From NCBI GenBank assembly GCA_010093605.1, contig MU004186.1:1530616-1594615 (forward strand): a DNA stretch of 64,000 nucleotides, given 5' to 3'. Of this stretch, positions 43,202-54,076 are shown piece after piece. Every line of letters begins with the position of its first letter. Position 1 is the stretch's first letter. The translations under genes were made by a program, and so were the position numbers. The notes under the pieces are model-generated. The model worked only from the letters and a program-made list of their open reading frames with translations, did no database searches and was not told where the DNA came from. The DNA comes from Lophium mytilinum. Lineage: Eukaryota; Ascomycota; Dothideomycetes; Mytilinidiales; Mytilinidiaceae.

Positions 43202-44230
43202 TTACAGCTAGTGATTCGTGTATCGGCTTCCCACACCCTTTCTTGATTGCAGTTCGACAATACTTAGCGGCCGGGCACATTCTTTCGGACCCGTGTCTGA
43301 TGACCATGCTCGAAGCTTGCTTTTCTAGATGCTCAGATCAAGAAACTGGCACATGAGGATTCGGATGCAAATGCTGTCTTTAATTTATGGCGGAAGCGTC
43401 GCACCTATGGTATCTTATGTTGCGGTCTTCACAACTTCATTGATCCACAAAACTTCTGGGTCGAACGAAGTAGTAGGTACGACTTGCGAAATAAGGCTTC
43501 AATCTCTTTCCAATTCATCTCGATAGTCATTCATATTTCTTACAAACACGGAGATTACGTGACTTTCTTATGAAACAGTCGACGCTCTTTGCAATGTTTC
43601 CATTGTGCAGAGTAGACCGACTCGTCCCCATGCGTGGTTGTAAGAGGAGCCCTCATGAGTAAAACAACAGTAACTAAATATGCTTTACTTTACTTTCCAC
43701 ACTCGAGATGCTTGTAGTGACTATCCCCTATTGGTCCACGGAGATGATGACGATACCATCCTTAGGGTGATTCCCTCGCGCAGCGACTGAATTCCATAGA
43801 CTCGAAAGCTGATTGAGCTCCGGCCAGTAAGGTTTCCCCAAATCGACTAAGTTTCTGGAATTGAGCTGGTCCATCCTAAGTTGGTGATAAAGATGTGTCG
43901 AGCTCTCTGAATTTACAGTAGGATCGCGCAGACTCAAGAGTCAACTTATGTCGCACTGGTGAGGTCTAGCAAGCATCTCATGTGTATTTTAAGACTTATA
44001 AATTGAACTGAAGGAAACTACCCTTAAAAGTGGCATTTTCGGGCCTAGCAATTGCAAGTTCGTGGTGTGATCCCATGACACGCTGGAGCTCCCAGCCATG
44101 GTTCACCTGCATGGAGTCGTACGGTCCATGGTTTACCTCGCTTTCTCCTCTTCTTGCTCCACAGTCGGAGCTGTTGCATTACCTTCTGCCTTCACCAAAC
44201 TCCAAAATCATTACCAAGCAAGGAAACACA
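43202..44230. other. spacer between array members 2 and 3
   Basis: Apart from the possible exon at 43328-43573 and the shared upstream motif at 44069-44081, I see no feature. Confidence 0.45.
43328..43573 (+). other. possible orphan exon or gene remnant
   Basis: An 82-codon open frame follows a TTTTCTAG acceptor-like site and reads protein-like (KKLAHEDSDANAVFNLWRKR then TYGILCCGLHNFIDPQ). Upstream the frame is closed and no start is evident. It could be the last exon of a lost gene or a relic left by duplication. I do not recognise it. Confidence 0.3.
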
Positions 44231-44797
44231 ATGTGTCGTCCACCAGGCCAGTCAGACAGCCCATTTCAAACTATCTTGGGACTGGTCTGGGCCATGCCGG
44301 TCGACATCGCTCGTTTCGGAGCCCACCTTGAAGCTTACGTGGCGTCTAGTCCTGGGATTCAAGCCCTGAGGCTTTGCTGTCGATTCGGAGAAGGCGTCAA
44401 TGTTTACATCAACAAGCTGCCGGAAGAACTCATCGCAAGCGTCATTGTAGAGCTGCAGCGACCAGCGCGCGCGATTGCATTCGCTGAATGGAGCACAGGA
44501 TTTAAGTGCTTTCGAAAAGATTGCTCCATGCAGAACCACATGAATGGAGACTTTCTGAGAGAGGTTCAAGCGGAGTACCGCCTGGAACACATCAGCCCTG
44601 GACAGCTACAGGAACCTACCCAGACAGAACTTCTAGAATTCATGGCGAAGAAGAGGAGTTCGTCGGAACTCAATTTCTGTTGCTTGAGGCGGATTCTGCG
44701 AAATGCCAGGATCAAAAATCAGCATGGATTCAGAAAGTCTGTCAATGCCAAGGTATGGCATCGTCTGCGGAAGGGATTCTTTCTGAAATTTGACAGG
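44231..44797 (+). CDS. F-box-like tandem family, member 3, 3' truncated
   Basis: Only the first exon is recognisable: 189 codons from MCRPPGQSDSPFQ to KGFFLKFDR, ending in phase 0 at a GTATGT donor exactly where members 1 and 2 end exon 1. It has the family blocks LGLVWAMPVDIARFGAHLEA, CCRFGEGVNVYINKLPEELI and FKCFRKDC. The expected second exon (ILK-x-x-FGLEA and paired Cys) is not found within 1 kb. Reading through stops at 44806; possible acceptors before 44841 or 44923 lead only to short unrelated tails. It is either a degenerate copy or one with a new short end. The start is chosen by match to member 2; an in-frame ATG at 44030 gives an unrelated extension. Confidence 0.6.
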
Positions 44798-45691
44798 GTA
44801 TGTTGAAGCCTTCTGCTTCGAAATTGCATCGAGCTGATTCAAGATTTCTTCAAACTTGTCCTGTGCCCCACTTCGACGTAAAATGGATATCCTCCATGAG
44901 CCTATTCTGATTCACTTTCAGGCTCGCAAGATCCTTCTCGTTTGTTTCTTTCGTATGCAATTGCCATCGTGAAGAGCTTGAGAGTACCCTGCATCCAATT
45001 GGTCCCGAGAGAGTGCCCAAAGCTCCGAGGCGTGACCTCGAATAGCTCCGTCGTGCAAGGCGAAAAGCTGTTGCAGACAGCTTCATCCCTGGTACTGCCA
45101 TGTTGTGCAAGTTCATTGGAGTTTAGGTTCCATGGGGGGTGCAGTTGATATAACAAGCGAGCGGTTGCTGTGGACCTCTGGTGACATAATGTAGTTCTAG
45201 CGGGGATCTCCTATATCCGATAAGGTTGTTTTTAGCATAACCCCTCACGCCCCTGTAACTCTCCTGATATTACGAGAATTGAGGCCTCTTTTGCTGGCCA
45301 GACATACATATAACGCTTTATCTAAAGCCTTGCTTCCAAAGTCTTTTTTCTCTCTCGATCATTGCACCACCTCAAAAGCGTCTCATCAGGATCAAACTCT
45401 AACTTGCTTTTTAAATGTCTTAGACGCTATGGAAGCTCTTTAGTTGAGTGAGCTGCAATTGTAAAATGATGCTATTCAGGAGAGCAGCTTGACAAGCAAA
45501 GTGTGGGCTAAAGGAGCGGATTTCTCCGCTGTTGCACGGGAATGTCCAATTTCCTTTAGAAAATGTAGAAAGTTGAACAGGCAATGCATTAGACCCCTGA
45601 CCAGATACTTCGTAATAAGGGTATTGCACTAGCAACCTTTGACGTCGTGAAATCCTAGGACCGTGAACTTCCCTTACGCCTTACAGCCCAT
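44798..45691. other. spacer after tandem array
   Basis: No gene recognised. Minus-strand frames of 70-90 codons have no motif. Confidence 0.45.
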
Positions 45692-46570
45692 CTAAAGCCA
45701 CTTCGAGAACCACTTAATCGCTTGCTCCTTCGCATCATCAGCGCCTTGCACATCCGCAGTTCCAGGTCTCGCCCTTGCTGCAAAGCCATGGGCGCAGCCC
45801 TTGTAAGTGATGAACTCGTAGTTGTATCCGTTCTCTCCATTTCCTGTCGCGTTGTACTTCTGCTTGAGCTCAGCCTCAGCAGTATCCATCTTCGCCGTCG
45901 ACCAGTTGAAGTCGTTCTCCGCGTGCGCCAGCGAGTATGGCACCTTGTATGTGGTGATGGCAGCCACGACCTGTTCCGGGCCCTTCAGGGCAGATGGATG
46001 TGCGCAGAATTGCGCATCAATCAATTGCTCCGAGCCTCCTTCCACCGCCGGCTCGACGCACAGATTTGTGCTGCCATATCCACCCCAGCAGAATCCACAG
46101 ACGCCGAGCTTGCCGCCCGGTGGTATATCTGCCTTCAATTTGCGGGCATATTCGAGTTCGCTCTTGAAGATGTGGGCTTTGTCGGGAGACGCTTTGAGCA
46201 TGAACGGGACGAAGTGCCTCGCTGCATTGGCGACTGACCAGATCCGGGACAGCTGTCCGAGGATGTCCCACCATTTCACGGGCTTCATCACATTGTCCAT
46301 ATGGGCGATGACGGCAGGCTCCACGCCATGGCCTGGGATGATGTCTGGGATGACGACGCGATGGCCAGTGCGGAGGGCGTAGTCGTCGGCGAGAAGCTTG
46401 TTGTTGACAAGTTTGAGGCCGAAGGCGTCGGTGATGAAGAGGATGGTAGATTTAGAGGTTGTGGAGGAGGGAGGAAGTGCGACATAGGTGGTGACGCCGT
46501 AGAGGGTGGTGAGTGCACCTTTGGGCTCGCCTTTGGCTTGTCCGCCTCGGAAACAGTCAGGACAGGACAT
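45692..46570 (-). CDS. dienelactone hydrolase family protein
   Basis: Single exon, 292 residues from MSCPDCFRGGQAKGEP. It is an alpha/beta-hydrolase with the family nucleophile elbow GVCGFCWGGYG (catalytic Cys), a QFCAHPSAL segment, an acid-bearing YSLAHAENDFNW and the catalytic His in GCAHGFAAR near the C terminus. The N-terminal ALTTLYGVTTYVALPPSS and ILFITDAFGLKLVNNKLLAD fit fungal DLH paralogues. Family members hydrolyse lactone or ester bonds in the cytosol; the substrate here is unknown. It is close to the normal length of about 250-290 residues. Confidence 0.93.
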   Translation of the reverse strand: MSCPDCFRGGQAKGEPKGALTTLYGVTTYVALPPSSTTSKSTILFITDAFGLKLVNNKLLADDYALRTGHRVVIPDIIPGHGVEPAVIAHMDNVMKPVKWWDILGQLSRIWSVANAARHFVPFMLKASPDKAHIFKSELEYARKLKADIPPGGKLGVCGFCWGGYGSTNLCVEPAVEGGSEQLIDAQFCAHPSALKGPEQVVAAITTYKVPYSLAHAENDFNWSTAKMDTAEAELKQKYNATGNGENGYNYEFITYKGCAHGFAARARPGTADVQGADDAKEQAIKWFSKWL

Positions 46571-46931
46571 TGTGAGTTAATTGAAAGGTGAATTGGGCGA
46601 ATGCGAAATATTTATAGCAAGGTTGGAGTTTGTAGAGGTTGAGTGCGTCTTCATGGTGATGTATACCTAGCTTCGCGTCGATCCCCGCCTCTATGCCGGT
46701 GATAACGGTAATAAAGCAACGCGAGGACGACGGTAGTACAGAAGAGGCTAGTGTCGCGCTTTCACTCCCTCAAAACTCCACTCAGGCCATGCTCCAATAT
46801 GGAAATCGCTGTCCTGATTCGCAGGAGCGGCGTAAAGTCTTTCCGTCAGATACCTGGACAGCCTCACAATTTGGAGCCTTATCGCAATAGACGAACGAGT
46901 ACATAAGCGCTATAGAAGCTAGCGTCATCCT
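46571..46931. other. spacer upstream of the dienelactone hydrolase gene
   Basis: Promoter side of the hydrolase. No gene seen. Confidence 0.4.
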
Positions 46932-47443
46932 TCACCTACCTATACAAAGGTACAGCTGATAGAATTCCCAGATCTGTTTTACTTTGGTGTGGCGGTCTTC
47001 GGTATCAGTGTGGCTCCGAAAACTCTCGCGGAAGTGCTGATCCCCGAGTCGCACTCCAGGAACGTTCATGCAGCATGCAGTTGCTTCATCATTCTCGCCT
47101 CCACGATTGGTCGTCGAGTTGCTTGTGAAACCGGTTTGTCCTGCATTAAATTCGAAGTGTGAGGTAGAGGTACGTGCCGAGGGATGATATACTGGTAGGT
47201 TTTGAATAGGAAGAACGAGATAACCTCCATTTAGTGTCTCGTTTTCGGCTATACCCATCAACTGGAGGTCCAAACAAGGTTGCTGAAGCATACAGCTATG
47301 TCGGCACCTACAGTCTTTAGATCACATCGTGGAGTACATTCCGAAGAGACTGCGTTATGTACAAAGCTTGATTCATAGCCTACGCAGATCGCGACCAGGG
47401 ACTTCTCCAGACTTGCAGGGTTCGCCTCCACTTCCAGCTCCAT
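46932..47443 (-). CDS. possible small two-exon hypothetical gene
   Basis: Start MELEVEANPASLEKSLVAIC at 47443. A GTAGGT donor near 47309 and a CTCCAG acceptor near 47263 remove about 48 nt in phase 0 and join to LMGIAENETLNGGYLVLPIQ, ending ...FYQLYLCIGR at 46932; about 152 residues. Composition is protein-like but no domain is recognised and the branch point is weak. Confidence 0.3.
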
Positions 47444-49417
47444 GTCACTCTTACTCCTCTGATCGACGTCGACTCAGCTGCATATCAGACGCCTCTTAAT
47501 GGAGAGGCTGTGAGCAGAATCTGACAGCAGTTTCGTCGAGCATCACCGCCAGCCATCTGTTACTCTAATCGTACTCGTAAATCGACCCGAGGAAACGCAA
47601 AGTCACGCTTCTCGAGGCTAAACATTAGCCTTCCAAACTCCACTAGCCGACCTTCAAACCTGCTTGTTCAACAGGTACCCGAAGCCGCTTGCAAAAATTA
47701 AACTTCTGTCTGGTAGAAAGTTAGAGTTGGTATTACGACTGTATATGACGACGTGGAGCAGCCCAACTCAGGGGACAGTCACCCTTCCATTACTTCCCGT
47801 TCTCTGTTCTCTGCAGGCGGGACGTGATTACGTTGCAGAATGTTTCAGGATCATCAGCACGTGAGAAGCGACCCCTCATGACAGTTCGCTTCTGAAGCGA
47901 CTTGGTGGGCGGTCGAGGTCCAAAAGATGCCTCTTTGGCTTTTCATGACTCGCGCTATACGAATTACAAGCGCATCTGCCAGCTCTGAACCCTTTCACTC
48001 TGAAGAGCGGGAGGCACGTGGAAGGGTCTGGAACAGGAGTACAAGTCCCGTAGGTCGCCGGTCATAGTTCTAGGCGTTATAATTCTGCGACCATTGACCT
48101 CGCCCTACGGCACAGGGACCGAAAGTAACAGCCACATGGCGACGAGCGACGAAAGTCTAGCGGCAAATCATCGTGGCGAAAATGGTCTGTGAGAGCAAGG
48201 AGAACTTAGCAAGCATCTCCTGCCGGAGCGCGCGGACGCCTTTTCATTTGACAGCCAGCCATGCCGATGAATCCCCATAACCGAACCGTTGACGCAAGCA
48301 AAAAGAGACGCCACAAGTCTACCGGATGCTGCTAAAGGGAAAAGCTCGCTCCGGGCCTAAGCTGATATCGTACCAGAATCCCGGAGCCCGACGATCCGCA
48401 CAGGGTCACATCGCGATTCTCCTCGCCCTTTAGCCCGAGATGCCACCGGCCTGTGCGTGTGGAGAAGGGTGCCTGCCGAGGGTTCCGTATGCTACCTAGC
48501 GACCTCCAGTCAGTGTTAGGGAATCTCATACGTACTTTCTTTCAGCCTAAATGATCGCAATGGATGCTAATGATTCTGCGGCACGTAGCGTTGCAAATAC
48601 AAACCTTAACACTGTCTCCACCAGGAAAACAGCTCATCGAAAGTTTTGAGAGAAGATTAAGGTTCGATAGTGTGCGTGTCTGCGAGAACAACGCGCCTTT
48701 CAACGCCACAGAAGACGCATCGCCAGGGTGAGTCCATGCAGAGAATCCCTCCGCCCCTGGCGACGCGGCCAAGGAGACGCCTAGGGCTCCAGAACATGCA
48801 TATAGTGTTTTCAGTCTTCGCCATTCAGCCAGACCGGGCACACCTCCGCTCCCGCCGGCGTCGTTCTCAACCACTTCCAACGCTCCTAGGCGACGCGAAG
48901 TTCCTCCGATCCTGTACGAAAAGGGTCCAGCAACGGCGTATGACAGACTGACCTATGACGGACAGACACTCCGCAGCATCGACGCCATCACCACATCACT
49001 TCCACATGGTTGCAACGCCAAGGGGTCCAGATGCTGAACTTTCTGACAGGAACACCTTGCGGCCTTCAGATCCACTTCCCAAACGGATCGGACAGGGCTT
49101 CCTCGACTTGCATTCATGTGGAGGCGGTCCGAGCTGCACTGGCCGCCCTACCACATGGCAGGTACCCGGCTACTGGTATGCGGCGTTCACGGGGGGCCTA
49201 CATAATCTGTACCAATGCCCTGCTGTTGTTCGAAAAATCATTTTGACATTTTTCAGCCTTGTTGCCCCGGTCCTGCTTGTGAGACCTTGAGAATAGCGGC
49301 ATTGCTCCAAGTTCATACAAGCGGCATTGTTCCAACTTCATACACCTTGAAAACCCTTCTCTCCCTTTCATAGTCTACCCCTCTCTCTCTTTCATAGTTC
49401 CTCCTCTTTCTTCTATC
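47444..49417. other. gene-poor stretch and promoter of the Pth11-like gene
   Basis: No gene accepted; frames of about 60-110 codons overlap without motifs. A 25-bp tandem pair (GCGGCATTGCTCCAAGTTC type) lies at 49296 and 49321, and CT-rich runs (CTCTCTCTCTTTC) directly precede the next start codon, which is typical of a leader. Confidence 0.5.
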
Positions 49418-50618
49418 ATGGCTGTTCCAGAAGGGGCACCGGGCCCCGATGTCTCCATCGCCCACAAGTTCCTCGGTCCTACTGCTGCATTTCTTGCGCT
49501 GGATATCATCCTCTATATCGCCCGCATGTACACTCGCCTCTGGCCCAACCGGCGACTAGGAATGGACGACCTAACAGCCACAATGTCAATGGTAAGTTGC
49601 ACCCCTGAGAATATCCTCAGCCCAATGAACCAGCCACTCACCTCTCCCGCTGCAGTTCCTCATGATAATCGTCTGGGCCCTCACCGCGCGCGCCGTCGAC
49701 TTCGGCATGGGCCGCCACAACTTCTACGTCTCGGCCGAAGACCAAACCCGCGCCGCGCACCTCCTGTTCGCCGTGCAGCCGCTCTGGGCGTGGAGCGTCG
49801 GGCTAGGCAAGATCAGCATGGCGTGCATGCTGCTGCGCATCATGCGCTCCAAAGCCTGGCGCGTCTTCCTCTATATCATCATCGGCATCCAGCTCGTGTC
49901 CACGACGGCCTTCATGTTCGTCGTGCTGCTGCAGTGCCGCCCGCTCTCCGGCATGTGGGCCCCCAGGGCCTCTGACAACTGCTGGGGCCCGCTGCCAACC
50001 CAGATCGCGCTGTATGTCAACGGCGCGGTGTCGATCATCACGGACTTCATCTTCACGTTCCTGCCCTTGACCTTTATTAGCAAGATGAATCTGCCGCTGC
50101 GGCAGAAGGTCGTGCTGGGGGCGCTCATGGGCATGGGGCTGTTTGCGACGGCTGCCGGCATTGTCAAGTTGACGCTTGTGAAGACGTACACGAACGGGGG
50201 CGATACGCTGTACAAGATGGTCGACCTTTACATGTGGGGCTATCTGGAGCAGGAGATGAGCATCATTGCGCTGTGTGTGCCGTGTCTGAAGGCGCTATTC
50301 GAGAAGATCCTACGAAGGCTGAGGCTGGTGTCGAGCAGCGGGGGTCGGTCCAGCGAGCAGAAGAGCCGGAGTGGGTATATCAATTTTGGCAACAGCCAGA
50401 AAAGCAACCCGTATGCCACACAGAAGAGCGGTACGTTTGGCGTTACCAGTCAGGCTGCGCACGAGCTGGACGTGGTCAAGCAGAAGAAGAGAGGCGATGT
50501 GGAAACGCAGAGCCAGGAGACGATTTTGCAGAAAGATGGGCATATTATGAAGACGACGGAGGTGACATTTGAAACGGAGACGGTGAAGGATTTTGACGCT
50601 AGTAGTTCGGAGAGGTGA
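49418..50618 (+). CDS. Pth11-like/SAT4-type rhodopsin-domain membrane protein
   Basis: Exons 49418-49591 and 49656-50618 give 378 residues. Seven hydrophobic segments are visible, beginning FLGPTAAFLALDIILYIARM and ending in the helix near MWGYLEQEMSIIALCVPCLK; the RLGMDDL motif after helix 1 and the C-x-P/L-x-x-x-W block (CRPLSGMWAP) are standard for this fungal rhodopsin-fold family. The cytosolic C-terminal tail of about 110 residues is Ser/Lys/Gln-rich. Members include the rice-blast Pth11 receptor, but most are uncharacterised and this one lacks an N-terminal CFEM domain, so the ligand is unknown. Confidence 0.92.
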
Positions 50619-50890
50619 TTGTTTTTTACATTTTTGTGCATAGCGATGGCGTTTGGGAAGGTCAGGCATGTTAATTCGCGATGACTTTGAAAGTAACATG
50701 AGATTAAATACCCACACGCAACTTGATAACGGCGCGTAATAATAGACAATCCAAGCTACAAAGAGAATTGCGGCGGAACGTTACCAGTGAACGTGCTAGC
50801 CGTAACGACGAGAAAGGGGTACGAGCTTCTTGGATATCTGGCCCGTCGGTGATAAATTGCAGTATCAAATCGCTGGTATGACAAATACCT

Positions 50891-52375
50891 CTAGAAGATC
50901 TTCGATAAAAGAACAGATCCAATCTTGAAGGACACGTATGTCCCCACTCCACAAAAGCCAGCGAAGATAAGAAGAGCCCTCAGATTTCTAGCCTCAGCAC
51001 CAACGTGTCGGCCATTTGCTCCGAAGTCCCCCATTTCCGTAATCGTTGTGAACTGTGGGATGTACTTGAAATCGAACACAGTTTCGATACCGGCAAGACC
51101 ATACTTGCTCTCCACAATGATCGCGTAGAAGAGCTTCTTGAGCCTCTTAACGTTCTTCCGATCGAGATACGGAGTTGATCTGTAGATATTGCACATGAAA
51201 ATGAAAAATATGCACTGGCCAGCCATCAGACCCCAGTAGTATATTGAGACTCGCGGTAGCCCCAGTCGGTCGGCTAGGGCATTGCCGTTGAGCCAGCGAG
51301 CGCTTGCGATCAGCATTTCTGCCGAAACATATGTGGGGGGCGAGTTCTCGAGACTTGTGATGATGTTTTGCGCTAGAATTCTGGACATATCCGATGGGTT
51401 GACTTCGTTGTATAATAGCGTCTCCATTATGGCTTTAGCCTTAGTGGGCGTCTCGAAATATTTTGTAGGACATCCGAGAATGTAGCCAATGTAACGCCAT
51501 AAAGCGATGTAGTCGACGATTTCTTGTTGCGATAGGAAGAGTCCCTGACGGGGGAAGCTCAGCCAGATCAGGGTTGCGCTGAAAGTACCGATAGTGGCCA
51601 TTTGATCAAGATCATTCACAGGAATACCCCATTCTTTGACGTTGTAGTATTCGGGTCGCTGTTCGGCAAGTTTCATAATGCGTTGCCGGACGGCACAGTG
51701 TAATAGCCTGACGCGAATAGAGGACGCCCAGCCTTCACCTCCCGGCTGCATCGACTCGAGTGACCTAGTGCACTGCAAGATATGTTGTGTCGTTTCGAAC
51801 AGTCGTCCCCGAGCCACCTTTGGTGAGAAACCACCAGTTCTGGCAAGAGTCTCTACAACTCTCGCGGCTCCCATGCCGCCAAGCAGACTCTGGTATGTAA
51901 GACCAGTGAGTGCAGGACCACCATAACGGTAGAAAACATCTTGGCCTCGTTCGATTTGAGCCCAGTCCACCCAGTCTGGGACAGTGTTCACTTCGGTCCA
52001 GAGCTGGTCTAATTTTGGGTCCTCGCCATGGTGGTCCCTCAGGAGGGCATAAAGGTCTCTACGGGGAACATCAGGCTTGTCCGACTTCTCCCCTTCCTTC
52101 TCTTTGGGCGCTTCGAGACTGTTGCTGCGTGGCAAAGCGGCGCTCTCTGGAGGGTACAGTACATTCAAGCGGTTGAGGCACTCCTCTGCCAAAACGTCGT
52201 AGGAGTGCTTGAGAGGCTCAGCCTGCTCGGACGTTAGATGATCATCTGTCCACTCGAACGTATAGCCCCAACAGCTAAGGGTGGGTTAGCTTTTGTTTGA
52301 TGCTGAATCAGATGTAGAGATAACGTACTTTCGTGTATTCTCTGTTGTGCGTCGGAATGGATTTGGAATGGCCAT
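50891..52375 (-). CDS. MpaB-like/DUF2236 ER-bound oxygenase
   Basis: A 47-nt first exon (52375-52329: MAIPNPFRRTTENTR) joins across a 54-nt intron to 52274-50891, giving 476 residues; the joined text NCWGYTFEWTDDHLTSEQAE fits the family. Core blocks are WAQIERGQDVFYRYGGPALT, GLTYQSLLGGMGAARVVETL, GGFSPKVARGRLFETTQHIL and VRLLHCAVRQRIM, the region holding the presumed haem-ligand His residues of the DUF2236/latex-clearing-protein family. A hydrophobic segment (YYWGLMAGQCIFFIFMC) and a C-terminal one (ALLIFAGFCGVGTYVSF) suggest ER membrane attachment. MpaB of mycophenolic acid synthesis cleaves a prenyl chain; here no biosynthetic cluster is nearby, so the substrate is open. Confidence 0.9.
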
Positions 52376-52813
52376 GTTATGCTTGAGAAATGCAAGAAAA
52401 AAGAAGCGAAGAGGCGGAAAGGTCAATGCAAGAAGAAAAAATGAAAGTAGGAATGATTAGTTCATAGATAGTCGTCTATAGCGTCATGTGGTGCCGAGGG
52501 CCCTTTCGGGGACAAGTGGGAGGCCCCTGGAGATATGGCACATGCCCGGCCTGCAGGGCATGGATCGACGTGGGCCGTCGGATCCATGCTGAGGTGTTAG
52601 GTCAAGATTCATTACTGTAAAGTACAAGAGGTCAATATACTTTGGCTATGGTGGTGCGTGTTGTTGAGCTCCCATCCACGGCGGGCGGTGGCAAAACACC
52701 TCTTGGCATTGCGCTCGAGCCACTTTATCATCCGTTCATACAACTTTTTGTGAGCTTCTCCTGTAAGCTCTCTGTATTAGCCCTTCCTTACTTCACCACA
52801 TCCGCGTCCTGAT
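52376..52813. promoter_or_regulatory. divergent promoter region, MpaB-like gene and RRG9
   Basis: A 438-bp spacer between opposite start codons. The MpaB-like side is A-rich on the plus strand (AAGAAAAAAG near 52390). No specific site recognised. Confidence 0.5.
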
Positions 52814-53725
52814 ATGGCGTGCTCCAACTGCTCCAAGCGGACTCTGGAGTTGTTCCTTCGGGGAGCAGCTGGCATCGACACCAGCGCAACTCTCCGTCCG
52901 TCCTTACATCGAAACTTTGCGACCGCTCGATATTTCAGCGCTGGCGCTCAATGGACCCGTCGAGACGACGCAACTCCTAATCTCTCTATACATCTTGGTC
53001 CATCGCCTTCTACTATGACGGCTCCTGCAAAACCAACAAGCACCGAATACTCGGATGCTTTTACACTTCAGAATGCTGATTCCGCCGAGCCAAACCCTTC
53101 CTTCCAAATTCCTCCTTCGGGTTTATCACGGCCCAGTAAATTCACCCCTGAACAGAAAGAGCGCAAGAGGGCCAAGGCGAGGGCAGCTAGAGAGACGTTA
53201 TCATCAGGCAGACCTGCGAAGGCGGAAGAGCCCGTAGTCAAAGAGCCGTGGATGATCAACAAGGCCGCTTTACAGAAGAAGTTTGGAGGTGAAAAGTGGA
53301 ATCCGCGCAAGAAGCTATCTCCTGACACTATGGACGGTATTCGACATCTGCACAAGCAATCCCCGGACAAGTTCACAACGCCGGTGCTGGCCGAGCATTT
53401 CAAAATCTCCCCAGAAGCTATTCGACGGATACTGAAGAGCAATTGGAAGCCTTCAGACGAGGAGTACGAAGACAGGATGCGAAGGTGGGAGAAACGCGGT
53501 GAGACCATTTGGAGCAATCTGGTGGATCTCGGAGTCAGGCCTCCGAAGAAATGGCGAGATATGGGTGTTGGCAAGGCAGAACGGGGCAATGTGCCCAAGT
53601 GGAAGACAAGATGGAGAAACCAGGTCGCTGTGAGCGACAACATAGATGATATTCCGCTAGTGGATGAGGGACCTGGTCATGCGGCGTGGGAGGAGCCGCG
53701 ACCAATTGCTGAGCGAATCATGTAG
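52814..53725 (+). CDS. RRG9: required for respiratory growth protein 9
   Basis: Single exon, 303 residues. The N terminus (MACSNCSKRTLELFLRGAAG... with Arg/Ser and few acids) fits a mitochondrial presequence. The conserved neugrin/Rrg9 domain lies at about 145-235: NPRKKLSPDTMDGIRHLHKQ, PVLAEHFKISPEAIRRILKS, NWKPSDEEYEDRMRRWEKRG, a helix-turn-helix-like unit ending with the typical W-KP pattern. In yeast Rrg9 is needed to keep mitochondrial DNA and respiration; neugrin in animals is linked to the mitoribosome. Length is close to fungal orthologues. Confidence 0.92.
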   Translation: MACSNCSKRTLELFLRGAAGIDTSATLRPSLHRNFATARYFSAGAQWTRRDDATPNLSIHLGPSPSTMTAPAKPTSTEYSDAFTLQNADSAEPNPSFQIPPSGLSRPSKFTPEQKERKRAKARAARETLSSGRPAKAEEPVVKEPWMINKAALQKKFGGEKWNPRKKLSPDTMDGIRHLHKQSPDKFTTPVLAEHFKISPEAIRRILKSNWKPSDEEYEDRMRRWEKRGETIWSNLVDLGVRPPKKWRDMGVGKAERGNVPKWKTRWRNQVAVSDNIDDIPLVDEGPGHAAWEEPRPIAERIM

Positions 53726-54076
53726 TAATATAGCGTCGAGGAAAAGGACGTTAGAAACTGTATAAACACCGAATGTAAAGCTTGTACCATCATTTGCAAC
53801 TAATATGCCTACATACTGCTTGTTGTAGACCTCACATGTGGACCTGAGCGGCTTTTACCGAGCCATCGCGCAAGCCCAAACCGCGAACTTCAACCTCACC
53901 TCACCTGCTCGACCTGCCCTTTGTATCCCCGTATGCGACTACCGAATCCCTACCGCCTCTGTCCCAATGAACGTTGATAGGTGCCATGTCGAACAGTAGA
54001 GCCGCGCGGACCGGGCCCCACCCATGAGTTGCCAGCTCCGCAAAGGAGTCTGGGACGTCAACCACATATCCCTACC
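53726..54076. promoter_or_regulatory. spacer and leader of RGP1
   Basis: About 350 bp between RRG9 and RGP1. The open frame continues upstream of the RGP1 start to 53981, but those codons do not match the family, so I treat them as leader. Confidence 0.45.

Noticed and set aside
48955-49290. 111-codon plus-strand frame before the Pth11-like gene
   Set aside because: No family motif, overlapped by other frames, and it ends in the leader region.
45692-52375. Secondary-metabolite gene cluster (hydrolase, membrane receptor, MpaB-like oxygenase)
   Set aside because: No polyketide synthase, peptide synthetase or terpene cyclase is present, and the genes are separated by housekeeping-type spacing of up to 3 kb.
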